The notes below the pieces were generated by a model. That model saw only the letters and a program-made list of their open reading frames with translations, was not told the origin of the DNA and did no database searches. Positions 7,468-15,580 of a stretch of DNA of 64,000 bases are shown in pieces. The stretch comes from Hyphomicrobium denitrificans ATCC 51888 (GTDB lineage: Bacteria; Pseudomonadota; Alphaproteobacteria; Rhizobiales; Hyphomicrobiaceae), in NCBI RefSeq assembly GCF_000143145.1, contig NC_014313.1, positions 744,001 through 808,000 on the forward strand, written 5' to 3'. A program made the position numbers and the translations under genes. Numbering within the stretch: the first letter of the stretch is position 1; each line of letters begins with the position of its first letter.

Positions 7468-9949
7468 TGTCCGAGTTTCTCCAGTTGGGGATCGTAAGGC
7501 AGAACGTTGAGCCTTTTGCGGATGAATTTTCGAGCCAGAGCTTGCCGCCATGATCTTCTATAATGCCCTGGCTGATGCTCAAACCGACGCCTAGGCCCGC
7601 TTCTTTCGTCGTGAAAAAAGGATCAAAAAGGCGCTGCAGCTCTTGCGGGGGGCAACCGCATCCGGTGTCGGCGATTACAATTTTTGTAAAGTGCGATCCT
7701 TCCGACGTAACGGTGATCGAAATTTCTTTCTTCTTGCGGGTCACTGTCGAGAGTGCATCGACGCTGTTGCGCACCAGATTCAGCAGAACCTGCTGGATTT
7801 GAATGCTGTCAGCGAAAACCAGGCGCTTCTCCTTCAGAAATTTTACCCGCAGCTTGATCTGGTTGTGAGCAATCTCGGATTTTATGAAGCCGAGCGTCGT
7901 CTCAATGATTTCCTGGATGCTGGCGCGCTGACGGCGGATCTGACTTTTCTTTGAAAAGTTTCGGATGCGCATGAATATTTCGTCGGCACGCTGAGCTTGG
8001 CGGACGATTTGGTCGAGCCCGTGCTGGAGATCCTCGAGACGCGCGTCGCCGGCCTGCATCTTGCGCACGCAGGTCTGCGCATACGTCATGATCGCGCAAA
8101 GCGGCTGGTTGAGTTCGTGAGCAAGCCCGGACACCATGCCGCCGAGCGTGCTGAGGCGACCGGCGTGCGCGAGTTCCGCCTGGCGTTTGCGGTCCTGCTC
8201 TTTTGCTTCGATCAGCGCGGTGACGTCCTGTCCCGTGGCGATGAGATGAGCCGTCGTTCCTTTGTTGTCTTTCAGCGGGCTGACGGTCATCTGCTCATGA
8301 TAGAGTCGGCCATTCTTGGTTTTATTGCTGAGCAGAAACCGGTAGATGTTGCCGTTCTGGATGGCTGTCCATAACTCTTCCTGGACTTCCTCATCGCACT
8401 GTAAAAAGTGGGCTTTATTGCCCGTTACTTCCTCGCGCGCGTAACCCGTCAGCGCTTCGAAAGAGGGGTTTACGTATTCGATCTTGCCGGCGGGATCGGT
8501 GATGATGACAGCGTCGGCAGCCTGCTCTATTGCGCTCGATAGCTTGCGCATATGAGCTTCCGAGCGTTCGCGAAGCAACTCGCCAGCAATCCATCGCGCG
8601 ATCAATTTCACGATTTCGCGCTCAGCGGCGGAGAAGGGGATGCGGCGAGGTTCCTCGCCCATGAAGCACAGGGTGCCGAACAGCGTGTTTCCGACGATAA
8701 TTCGAACGCCGATGTAGGATTCCAGGCGCGAGTCTTTGTACGACGAGTGCTCTCGCCAGGGCGTGGATCCAGCATGGCCGAAGGCTATGGGTTCGCTCGA
8801 GTCGATTGCGGTCGCGCAGTATGTGCGGTTGAGTTTAAGGACGCGGCCGGCGGCAAATCTTGGTTTGTCGGAAACGGATTCGACAATGTTGAAGCTGTTG
8901 CCCTCGACGCGTGAGACCAAGCCGATCGGGAGTCCGAATTGTTCGCATCCGAGGTGAAGCGAGTGTCGTATTTTCTCGGAAAGATTGTCGTTACCGGCAT
9001 TGATATCGTGAAGCGCGGCGAGTGCGGTCGCGATCAGACGCAGTTCGACGACGGCTTCGGTGCGCTGCTTTTCAGCCTGTATGCGGAGGGTTACCTCCTG
9101 CAAAACAAACATCGCGCCGCGCCGGCCTCGAGGATGAGAAAAAGCCGACGCCGTTACTTCGATGAAGCATGACCTGCCGCCTTCGATCGGGAACTCGAAC
9201 AGTTCGGGAGGCAACCTGCCGTTCGCTTGGTTTGCGGCAGCCAGCAGTTTGGAAACGCGCGCGCGTTCCTCTTTTGGAAAGAGTTTGGGGAGTGGTGTCC
9301 CGAGCGCGCTGTCCTCGGGCAATTGCAGAATGTGCCGCGCCTGACGATTGATGGTGATGGTCGTGCCGTCCGGATCGGTGGCGAGAACGCCGATCGGTTC
9401 GTGATCGAAAAGGCCCTCGATGTATTCGGCCGTTTCGGGCTGCAGTAGCGGCAAAACCTCGATCTGGGCGTGCGCGTTGGCAATGACGGCTTCCTGATAG
9501 AGCTGCCGCTGTTGCCGCCGTTGCGCGGCGTCGACCAGAACGTCCGTGAGGCCATCGATATCGGTTGTCGGCCAGACGACGATTTCATGACCGACGAAAG
9601 GGCTGAACATCAGATCGCGGCGAAGTTGCCCGCATTTCGCCGCCGAGCCCAGGATCACGATCGGCAAATGCTTATCCATGGTATGGATACGCTGCGCCCA
9701 GCCGAGCGGGTTATTGAGCTCTGCGCCGATGAGCACGACATCAACCGTCTCGGGTCGCGCCTGAACTTTGGCGACGAGCTGATTATCATCCGAGATGAAT
9801 TCGATGCGATGGAGTTTGGAAAGGTTGTTCGAGAGATTGAAGGCGAGGTCGCGGGCAACGCTAACAAACAGCAGATTGCACACGTCGCTGCGGGAGCCAA
9901 TTCCTAGCCGGCGAATATTGACGTCTGAGCCGAGATTATTGAAGGACAT
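7448..9949 (-). CDS. Hybrid-architecture sensor histidine kinase (pseudo-receiver, PAS, GAF, PAS, HisKA, HATPase)
   Basis: Soluble-looking 833-residue kinase with no evident membrane segment. Residues about 25-145 look like a receiver fold but carry VDVVLIGAELNNP, where the phospho-acceptor position is Gly. A PAS domain follows (about 175-295), then GAF (about 305-465), a second PAS with the VNPSFEALTGY signature (about 470-585), HisKA with H611 in GLAHELNQPL, and an HATPase domain (DTGCGCP, GVGLSISQGI) to the end. The HisKA/HATPase pair resembles FixL/TodS-type kinases. It overlaps and precedes the FixJ-type regulator. A cytoplasmic redox or small-molecule signal is plausible; no haem-binding PAS His was identified. 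Confidence 0.88.
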   Translation of the reverse strand: MSFNNLGSDVNIRRLGIGSRSDVCNLLFVSVARDLAFNLSNNLSKLHRIEFISDDNQLVAKVQARPETVDVVLIGAELNNPLGWAQRIHTMDKHLPIVILGSAAKCGQLRRDLMFSPFVGHEIVVWPTTDIDGLTDVLVDAAQRRQQRQLYQEAVIANAHAQIEVLPLLQPETAEYIEGLFDHEPIGVLATDPDGTTITINRQARHILQLPEDSALGTPLPKLFPKEERARVSKLLAAANQANGRLPPELFEFPIEGGRSCFIEVTASAFSHPRGRRGAMFVLQEVTLRIQAEKQRTEAVVELRLIATALAALHDINAGNDNLSEKIRHSLHLGCEQFGLPIGLVSRVEGNSFNIVESVSDKPRFAAGRVLKLNRTYCATAIDSSEPIAFGHAGSTPWREHSSYKDSRLESYIGVRIIVGNTLFGTLCFMGEEPRRIPFSAAEREIVKLIARWIAGELLRERSEAHMRKLSSAIEQAADAVIITDPAGKIEYVNPSFEALTGYAREEVTGNKAHFLQCDEEVQEELWTAIQNGNIYRFLLSNKTKNGRLYHEQMTVSPLKDNKGTTAHLIATGQDVTALIEAKEQDRKRQAELAHAGRLSTLGGMVSGLAHELNQPLCAIMTYAQTCVRKMQAGDARLEDLQHGLDQIVRQAQRADEIFMRIRNFSKKSQIRRQRASIQEIIETTLGFIKSEIAHNQIKLRVKFLKEKRLVFADSIQIQQVLLNLVRNSVDALSTVTRKKKEISITVTSEGSHFTKIVIADTGCGCPPQELQRLFDPFFTTKEAGLGVGLSISQGIIEDHGGKLWLENSSAKGSTFCLTIPNWRNSDNANRAS

Positions 9950-10020
9950 GTCCCGCCCGCTTATCCGCCGTGCTCCGCCGGTCGTTTATGAGGTCCATCG
10001 ACAGGCCGTTCAATGAGGAC

Positions 10021-11187
10021 TTAGTCCGCGAGGAGTGGAACGCCGAGGAGCGATCTTCCAATCCAGGTTCGAAGGAGATCTGTCGTCGGTGACATCAAAT
10101 GGACGGCTCGCACGTCGCGCAGGTGTCGCGACAGTTTTGATCCTTCGGAATAGCCGCGGCCGCCGGTGAGCGTCATGGACTCATTGACGATCTCGACGGC
10201 GCTATCCGCTACTTCAGCTTTGCTGGCCATGATCGAGATGAGCGCATCCGGGTCGCCGTTGTCGAAGCTTGCCGCGGCGCCGTAGACAAGGCGGCGAGTG
10301 CGATCGAGCATTCCCCACAGCTTGCCGAAACGATGCTGTATGACCGGCGCGCCGGAAAGCCCACCGGTATGCACATGCTGGCGTCGCATGACATGCATCC
10401 GTGCTTCATTGAGGGCGCTGTCGGACACCCCGAGATACGTGGCGGCCATGGCGACAAGGAAGAACGGTGTGATGACGTTGAAGATGTACCAGATCTGATC
10501 GCCTTCGCGTCCGAGAAGATTGGCGCGCGGGATGCGGACGTCTTGCAGGGTCATGGTGCGTGAAGAGTTGCCACGCATGCCGATGCCGTCCCAAGGCTTG
10601 CCCCAGGTCAGTCCCTCGGAATTATTCGGGATGACGACGCACGAGAATTGGCCGGCGGGGGCTCCACGATCGCCTGCGACTGCGGAGACGACATAGGAGT
10701 CGGCGTGAGCGCCATTGGTCACGAAGACCTTTGAGCCGGTCAGCGAATAGCAATCCGGCGAAACGGCAGTCAAACTCGTCTGCGGAAGGTAGAAGTGGAT
10801 ACCCGTTCCCAACTCGCTCAACGAGAGGGAGGTAATGTGTTTGCCCTCGCAAATAGGGTTGAGAAAGTTTTCGCGCTGAGCGTCCGTCGCATTGACGGAC
10901 ATGACGGAGGTCGCAACGCAATGCATCCCGAAGCAGATGCCGGTTGATGGACATTCCTTGCTTAGAATTTCGCAGACGCGGGCGAGCATCAGCAAGCCCT
11001 GACCCTTGCCGCCGTATTGCCTTGGAACGACAAGGCCACCAAAGCCTTCGGAGAGCAGCGTCCTCAAGCCTTTCTCAGGCCAAGTCGCATCGCGATCTAT
11101 TCTTGGCGCTTCGGCTGCAAGAACATCTTTCGCAATCTCTTCAGCCTTCTTCAGAAATGCTGAACCGCCGCCTTGCCAGGGATTCAT
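10021..11187 (-). CDS. Acyl-CoA dehydrogenase-superfamily flavoprotein, atypical
   Basis: This 388-residue protein has the N-terminal helical, middle beta and C-terminal helical domains of the acyl-CoA dehydrogenase superfamily (LSLSELGTG, TGSKVFVTNG, GIGMRGNSS, TGGRGYSEGS). Where medium- and short-chain dehydrogenases carry the catalytic Glu of YEGT after the RD helix, this protein reads VHLMSPTTDLLRTWIG, without Glu. That makes simple fatty acyl-CoA oxidation doubtful. A flavin-dependent monooxygenase or other acyl oxidation is possible. The ATG at 11187 was preferred to a TTG at 11265. It lies downstream of two small genes in the same direction and probably forms an operon with them. Confidence 0.8.
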   Translation of the reverse strand: MNPWQGGGSAFLKKAEEIAKDVLAAEAPRIDRDATWPEKGLRTLLSEGFGGLVVPRQYGGKGQGLLMLARVCEILSKECPSTGICFGMHCVATSVMSVNATDAQRENFLNPICEGKHITSLSLSELGTGIHFYLPQTSLTAVSPDCYSLTGSKVFVTNGAHADSYVVSAVAGDRGAPAGQFSCVVIPNNSEGLTWGKPWDGIGMRGNSSRTMTLQDVRIPRANLLGREGDQIWYIFNVITPFFLVAMAATYLGVSDSALNEARMHVMRRQHVHTGGLSGAPVIQHRFGKLWGMLDRTRRLVYGAAASFDNGDPDALISIMASKAEVADSAVEIVNESMTLTGGRGYSEGSKLSRHLRDVRAVHLMSPTTDLLRTWIGRSLLGVPLLAD

Positions 11188-11271
11188 GCAAGAGTGCTTT
11201 CGGAATGTTGACTCAATTAAAGGAGAGAAGCGCCGCCCCTCTCCATTGTTTTGCTTAGGCCGCAATCGGCG

Positions 11272-11574
11272 TCAGTGATGTTCGACCAGCGAGAAAGACA
11301 GAACCTTTTCGACTGGTTCGATGCGGTTGGCGCCGGCGCCGACGACGCAGGAGCCTTTCTTATCACATCCCCATAGCGGGTATGCATTGAAATTTTTAAG
11401 ATCTTCCGGCAGCTGCTCGCGATGGGGCATTTCGCGCGGTACGATCTTTTCAGAGCTTTTTTCGGTCGCAAGGGCCTGTCTGATGCGGGTCAATTCGCGG
11501 AGCAGGTCTTGTGCAGACTCTCCGTTCCAGGTTCCGACCGTTCGGCCCGTGTTGGTCTTGATTTCGTCGCTCAT
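11272..11574 (-). CDS. Small protein of unknown function with C-terminal Cys pair
   Basis: The product has 100 residues with no signal peptide or membrane segment. The second half contains NFNAYPLWGCDKKGSCVVGA, with two cysteines five residues apart, and ends in a His pair. GGAGAG precedes the chosen ATG; a longer frame to 11637 overlaps the upstream gene. It lies between the Nif11-like gene (14-base gap) and the acyl-CoA-dehydrogenase-like gene in one operon. The Cys pair could bind metal or serve redox chemistry. No family was recognised. Confidence 0.65.
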   Translation of the reverse strand: MSDEIKTNTGRTVGTWNGESAQDLLRELTRIRQALATEKSSEKIVPREMPHREQLPEDLKNFNAYPLWGCDKKGSCVVGAGANRIEPVEKVLSFSLVEHH

Positions 11575-11588
11575 CTCAATCTCTCCAA

Positions 11589-11867
11589 TTAGAACCGGTC
11601 CGCGATCATCCGAAGAACCTTCTTTGGGATGATCCAATCCTGGCCCTGCTTCTGCTCTTGGACCGCAATGAGCAGATCAGACTTGGAGAAGCTGATGCCG
11701 CGCTCCTTTGCGAGATCGCAGTACATGTCGATGAATGCGCTTTTCGTCGGCGTCGTATCAAGTTTCTCGACAAGAGCCGGCTCTGCCATAAGCACTTCAC
11801 CGAACTTTTTGATTTCCTTTTCGAAGTACCGGGATTCCGCGTCCCTTTGGAGTGCCTTCTCCAACAT
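11589..11867 (-). CDS. Nif11-like domain protein
   Basis: A 92-residue protein. Its central part (FGEVLMAEPALVEKLDTTP, then MYCDLAKERGISFSKSDLL) matches the spacing of the Nif11 domain: a helix with 'ALVEKL', then a helix with 'LAKERGI.FS..DL'. Nif11 occurs both in nitrogen-fixation gene neighbourhoods and as a leader domain of ribosomally made peptides. No double-glycine cleavage site or Cys-rich core follows, so a peptide precursor role is not supported. GGGAGAG lies 8 bases before the ATG. First gene of an operon with a Cys-pair protein and a flavoprotein; function unknown. Confidence 0.6.
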   Translation of the reverse strand: MLEKALQRDAESRYFEKEIKKFGEVLMAEPALVEKLDTTPTKSAFIDMYCDLAKERGISFSKSDLLIAVQEQKQGQDWIIPKKVLRMIADRF

Positions 11868-11981
11868 TGTATTTCTCTCCCTATCTTCTTTGTTCGCGAA
11901 ATTCGCTGTTAAGCTCATATGCGTTTTCTGAGATCGGGATCCGTCGATATCAGGCGAGTTTTATCTAGGCGGCGCGCAGGC

Positions 11982-12000
11982 GGTATACGTAAAAGTACGT
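11982..12000 (-). promoter_or_regulatory. Possible CGTA-type operator upstream of the Nif11-like operon
   Basis: On the minus strand ACGTACTTTTACGTATACC lies about 115 bases upstream of the Nif11-like gene. Its ACGTACTTTTAC part resembles GCGTAGTTCTAC at 18814. Weak evidence; listed as one member of the recurrent family. Confidence 0.22.
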
Positions 12001-12057
12001 CCTGGATGCGCGGGATCCGCCCCTTGCTAAGCCGTGACGACAGTCATGGCTCAGCAA

Positions 12058-12681
12058 TCAGGTAGCCATAGCCGTCGCTTCCGCGATGCCCGATGCCAAT
12101 GCGGCCGAGCTTGCGTCAGCGCCCATCAGTGTCTTCTCGACCGTGATGGTTTTGATTTCGCCGACGCCGAGGAAGGAGAGCCAGGAAATCAGGTAGGCTT
12201 TCTGGTAGTCGAGATTTTCTTCCGAGACCGGCGTTCCCTCGACATATTCGAGGCCTCGCGCGCATACGACGACGGCGTTTTGCTTCTTCAGCATTCCGCC
12301 GAAGCCGTTCTCGTCGAAGGTGAAGGTGACGTCTTTTTGCGTGACCAGGTCGATAAGCTGCTTCAGCTTATAAGGAACGCCGAAATTCCACATCGGAACC
12401 GACAGAACGATCTCGTCGGCGTCGCGGAATCTGGCGCCAAGAGAACTTATCGCGACCCACGCCGCCTTCTGAGCCTCGTCGAGAGATTGGCCGGAAAGCC
12501 CAGCATATTTCGCTTCCAACGCAGGGCCGTCGAAGGCCGGCAAATCGTCTTTCCAGACGTCGAGTAGATCGACGTTCACATCGCCTTTCTTCTTCAATGC
12601 ATCGATGTAGGCCTGCGCGACTTGCGCGGAGGCGGAGCGCGCGCCCCTGGGTGAAGCTTGAATGTAAAGAACTCGGGTCAT
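12058..12681 (-). CDS. azoR: FMN-dependent NADH:azoreductase / quinone reductase
   Basis: Flavodoxin-fold reductase of 207 residues. It has the N-terminal YIQASPRGARSASAQVA phosphate-binding loop, the SVPMWNFGVPYKLKQLIDLV segment of the AzoR family and a C-terminal half of usual length. Such enzymes reduce quinones and azo compounds by two-electron transfer using FMN and NADH and help against thiol and quinone stress. GGGGAGAG precedes the ATG at 12681. It is divergent from the peroxiredoxin gene, sharing a 260-base promoter region that holds a CGTAG-type motif. Confidence 0.9.
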   Translation of the reverse strand: MTRVLYIQASPRGARSASAQVAQAYIDALKKKGDVNVDLLDVWKDDLPAFDGPALEAKYAGLSGQSLDEAQKAAWVAISSLGARFRDADEIVLSVPMWNFGVPYKLKQLIDLVTQKDVTFTFDENGFGGMLKKQNAVVVCARGLEYVEGTPVSEENLDYQKAYLISWLSFLGVGEIKTITVEKTLMGADASSAALASGIAEATAMAT

Positions 12682-12805
12682 TTCTCTCCCCAAATGTTTG
12701 TTGGTTTGCCTACCCGTGAAGCTGCGGCACGCGACTTCAAGTTAGTGCCGTTCCACGAAAGCATATGGCGTTAGGAGGCGGGAGAGCGTGCAACTACTTG
12801 ATGCC

Positions 12806-12823
12806 GCGTAGTCTAACGGATGG
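12806..12823 (+). promoter_or_regulatory. CGTAG-type motif upstream of peroxiredoxin
   Basis: GCGTAGTCTAACGGATGG is closely matched by GCGTAATCTCACGGATAG at 13658, upstream of the AlkB-like gene, at a similar distance from the start codon (about 120 bases). Here ACTAC at 12793-12797 forms an inverted pair with GTAGT at 12808-12812. It is probably an operator for a shared regulator. Confidence 0.42.
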
Positions 12824-12942
12824 TCGCTTCTTCGCAGGCGATGCTATCCAAAACGCGCCTGCCACGTAGATGGCGAGGCGGTTGTGTCTTGGATTCGCTC
12901 GGCGGCGAAATCATCAGTGACTATGGGAGCTAAGTGTACGAA

Positions 12943-13578
12943 ATGACGATCATGCTCGGCCAGACAGCGCCGGACTTCACGCAGGAAAGCAGCAGGGGCA
13001 AAATCGAGTTCCACAAGTGGCTGGGGGATTCCTGGGGCATCTTGTTCAGTCATCCCAAAGACTACACGCCGGTCTGCACGACAGAACTCGCGCAAGCTGC
13101 GCGGTTAATGCCGGAGTGGGAAAAGCGCAACGTAAAGGTTATCGGACTCTCGGTGGATAGCGGCGAAAATCATGCCGGCTGGGAAAAAGATATCGAAGAA
13201 ACGCAGGGCCAATGTTTGAATTTCCCGGTTCTTGCCGACGAAGATAAGACGGTGAGCCACCTCTACAATATGGTTCATCCGGAGTGCGATCCGACGATCA
13301 CGGTTCGCACGGTTTTCGTCATCGATCCGAACAAGAAAATCCGTTTGACGATGACGTATCCGCCGAGCGCCGGCCGGAACTTCCAGGAAATCCTGCGCGT
13401 CGTCGACAGCTTGCAGACGTCGGACAAGTTCCACGTCGCGACCCCGGTGAACTGGGAAAAAGGACAGCCGGCGATCATTCCGCCGAGCATCTCCAACGAG
13501 AAGGCGAAAACGATGTTTCCGCAGGGCTGGAAAGAGCTCAAGCCCTATCTCCGCATCGTCGATCTTCCGGAAGGCTGA
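12943..13578 (+). CDS. 1-Cys peroxiredoxin (Prx6 type)
   Basis: Thiol peroxidase of about 211 residues that reduces hydrogen peroxide and organic peroxides. The peroxidatic Cys lies in HPKDYTPVCTTEL. The Prx6-type C-terminal extension is present (YPPSAGRNFQEILRVVDSLQ and a long tail ending in LKPYLRIVDLPEG). No resolving Cys is seen at the usual 2-Cys position. ATG 12943 was taken as the start, though GTG 12934 sits at a better distance from GGGAG; both give similar products. Location between azoreductase and the oxygenase operon suggests protection against peroxide produced by methanethiol or sulfide oxidation. Confidence 0.9.
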   Translation: MTIMLGQTAPDFTQESSRGKIEFHKWLGDSWGILFSHPKDYTPVCTTELAQAARLMPEWEKRNVKVIGLSVDSGENHAGWEKDIEETQGQCLNFPVLADEDKTVSHLYNMVHPECDPTITVRTVFVIDPNKKIRLTMTYPPSAGRNFQEILRVVDSLQTSDKFHVATPVNWEKGQPAIIPPSISNEKAKTMFPQGWKELKPYLRIVDLPEG

Positions 13579-13603
13579 GATGAGGGCGGCGTGAGAAAAA
13601 GCA

Positions 13604-13634
13604 GGCGCGCGCGTTTTCGTTCATCGCGCGCGCC
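13604..13634 (+). terminator. GC-rich hairpin after peroxiredoxin
   Basis: GGCGCGCGCG and CGCGCGCGCC form a perfect 10-bp stem with an 11-base loop 25 bases after the stop codon. No T-run follows, so it may be an attenuating hairpin rather than a full terminator. Confidence 0.45.
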
Positions 13635-13675
13635 GCGTAATTAAACCGCCTAATTGCGCGTAATCTCACGGATAG
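13635..13675 (+). promoter_or_regulatory. Tandem CGTAAT motifs upstream of the AlkB-like gene
   Basis: GCGTAATTAAACCG (13635-13648) and GCGTAATCTCACGG (13658-13671) form a direct repeat with 23-base spacing. The second copy extends to match the peroxiredoxin-promoter motif at 12806. Probable operator of the oxygenase operon. Confidence 0.42.
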
Positions 13676-13801
13676 ATTCTAAAATTCCCAAAGATACACT
13701 CAAAAATATGAAGTCTGTTTTGATCAATTCCGAGTCTGTCAGCGGCTCGTGATTGGCGAAGATTATCAATAATAAAGTCCATATCTCAAAGGGAGAAGGA
13801 A

Positions 13802-15076
13802 ATGAGAAAGCTGATATTCGGCCATCTTGTCTATCTTTACACGCCTATAGGTGTGTTGGCGTGCACGATAGGCCTTTTGCTAGGCGGATACTGGGCATGG
13901 CTGGGTCTTGCGATCTTCGGCATGAACATCCTGCTCGATACGCTGACGTCGGGTCTGCATCTGCGCGGCGCCGCTGCCAATGACGACGGTTCGCCGAGCG
14001 GCGTGCCGGCGGTGCTCAACTCCATGATGTACCTTCAGCTGTTGAATTTCATCGGCTTGCAGCTGGCTCTTGCCTGGCGCGTCTATCAGTACGCGGCTGG
14101 CGTGCCGATCGAGATGATGACCTGGAACGGTATCGAATATACCAATGGCATCGACGGTCTGACGCTCATCGCCGCCACGATCGGCGCGGGCATGCATCAG
14201 GGTCTTGGCATTATTTTCGGCCACGAGCTTGCTCATACCAAGGGCTTCGGCTTCCTCGTCTCGCGTTGGATGATGGCGCTTTCGGGAACGGCGCACTTCT
14301 GCTTCGCTCACGTTTACAATCACCATCTCGAGCTCGGCCGTGCTTGGCTTGGCCCGGAGAATAACAAGATGGGCGATGACACGGATCCGGCGACGGCTCC
14401 GCGCGGACGCTCGATCTACACGCACTTCCTCGTCTCGCACGTCGGTCAGTCCTATTTCGGCATCATGACCGAGGGCAAGCGCCTGAAGCGTATGGGCAAG
14501 TCGTTCCTGTCGTTCTCCAACCGCTGGATTCGCGGCTATCTGATGAGCCTGCCGACAGTCGCGCTGTTCAGTTACGCTGGTTACGCCGCGACCGGCGATC
14601 TCCACGGCGTCATGATCGGCCTCGGCATCATGCTCATCGTGTGGATCATCTCGAACTTCGAGCTCGAAGCGCTGAACTACATGGAGCACTACGGTCTGAT
14701 CCGCGTGAAGGGCGAGCCGATCGAGTATCGCCATTCGTGGGATAACGACACGCTCTTCACGGGCTGGGCGTTCATCGAAATCGGCCGCCAGGCGGACCAC
14801 CACGATCGCGGTGAGACGCACTTCTGGGAGCTGACTGGCGTTGGCGGACCTCCGACCGGCGCTCCGAACGCGCGCATCGGCTACTACACGGAGTTCATGA
14901 TCGCGCTCATTCCTCCGCTTTGGCACTACATCATGCGTCGCAAGCTTGCCATCTGGGATCGCGATTTCGCGTCGCCCGAGGAGCGCAAGATTGCCGCGAA
15001 GATCAACAAAGCGGTTGGCTATGACCTCGATCCGAACAAGGTCGATGGCAAGTACCTCGAAGTCACCTACGCCTAA
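13802..15076 (+). CDS. AlkB/XylM-like membrane di-iron monooxygenase, divergent
   Basis: Integral membrane protein of 424 residues with about six hydrophobic segments. It carries the His boxes of the alkane-hydroxylase/xylene-monooxygenase fatty-acid-hydroxylase superfamily: HELAH (H141, H145), HVYNHH (H170, H174, H175), NYMEHYGL (H296) and RQADHH (H333, H334). Compared with AlkB, the Glu before HxxGHH is Ala and the first His of the last box (RHSDHH) is Gln330. The family uses a di-iron centre and O2 to hydroxylate a hydrophobic methyl group. Two co-directional partner genes supply a haemoglobin and a reductase. Given the neighbourhood, a small methylated sulfur compound is a possible substrate; this is speculative. 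Confidence 0.85.
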   Translation: MRKLIFGHLVYLYTPIGVLACTIGLLLGGYWAWLGLAIFGMNILLDTLTSGLHLRGAAANDDGSPSGVPAVLNSMMYLQLLNFIGLQLALAWRVYQYAAGVPIEMMTWNGIEYTNGIDGLTLIAATIGAGMHQGLGIIFGHELAHTKGFGFLVSRWMMALSGTAHFCFAHVYNHHLELGRAWLGPENNKMGDDTDPATAPRGRSIYTHFLVSHVGQSYFGIMTEGKRLKRMGKSFLSFSNRWIRGYLMSLPTVALFSYAGYAATGDLHGVMIGLGIMLIVWIISNFELEALNYMEHYGLIRVKGEPIEYRHSWDNDTLFTGWAFIEIGRQADHHDRGETHFWELTGVGGPPTGAPNARIGYYTEFMIALIPPLWHYIMRRKLAIWDRDFASPEERKIAAKINKAVGYDLDPNKVDGKYLEVTYA

Positions 15077-15143
15077 CTATCGCCTGTAAAAAGCCAACGA
15101 CGATCCGCCTCAGGGCGGGTCGTCACTCGGGAGGAAATAAAAA

Positions 15144-15545
15144 ATGGGCAGTGAAGCAGCCGTCGCAACCAGCAACGATGCCGGCGCCAATGCGTCTCTC
15201 TATGACCGTCTCGGCCGCCGTTCCGGGATTGAAGGCATCGTCGAGGTTATCTGGAGCAATCATACATCGAACCCGACCATCAAGCAGCGCTACGTCAATA
15301 GTGATCCGGTCAAGGTGAAGCGGTTGGTGACAGAAATGTGCTGCGCCGGGTTTGGCGGGCCGGAGACCTACAGCGGCCAGGAAATGAAAGCCGCGCACAA
15401 GGGCATGAACATCAACGCGGAAGAGTTCGTCGCTGCATGCGATGACGTGCTTGACGCGCTTGAGAAGTGCAATGTCGGAAAACGAGAGAGAGATGAAATT
15501 CTGGCGATCCTCTACTCGCTGAAATCGGACGTTGTCCATCTCTGA
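15144..15545 (+). CDS. Group I truncated haemoglobin
   Basis: A small globin of 133 residues. The LYDRLGRRSGIEGIVEVIW start is the A/B-helix pattern of group I truncated haemoglobins, and H85 in EMKAAHKGMNI is the probable proximal haem ligand. An unusual Cys pair sits in TEMCCAGFGGP. GGGAGG lies 8 bases before the ATG. Placed 67 bases after the AlkB-like gene and 35 bases before the reductase, it probably belongs to the oxygenase operon. It could deliver O2, scavenge NO or sense O2 for the oxygenase; the sequence does not say which. Confidence 0.87.
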   Translation: MGSEAAVATSNDAGANASLYDRLGRRSGIEGIVEVIWSNHTSNPTIKQRYVNSDPVKVKRLVTEMCCAGFGGPETYSGQEMKAAHKGMNINAEEFVAACDDVLDALEKCNVGKRERDEILAILYSLKSDVVHL

Positions 15546-15580
15546 TCCACGCCTCTTAATTCCCATCGGGACTTGCATTG

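Noticed and set aside
13880..14926. A 348-codon minus-strand frame opposite the AlkB-like gene
   Set aside because: Charged antisense product with no family; the plus-strand gene has His boxes and membrane segments.
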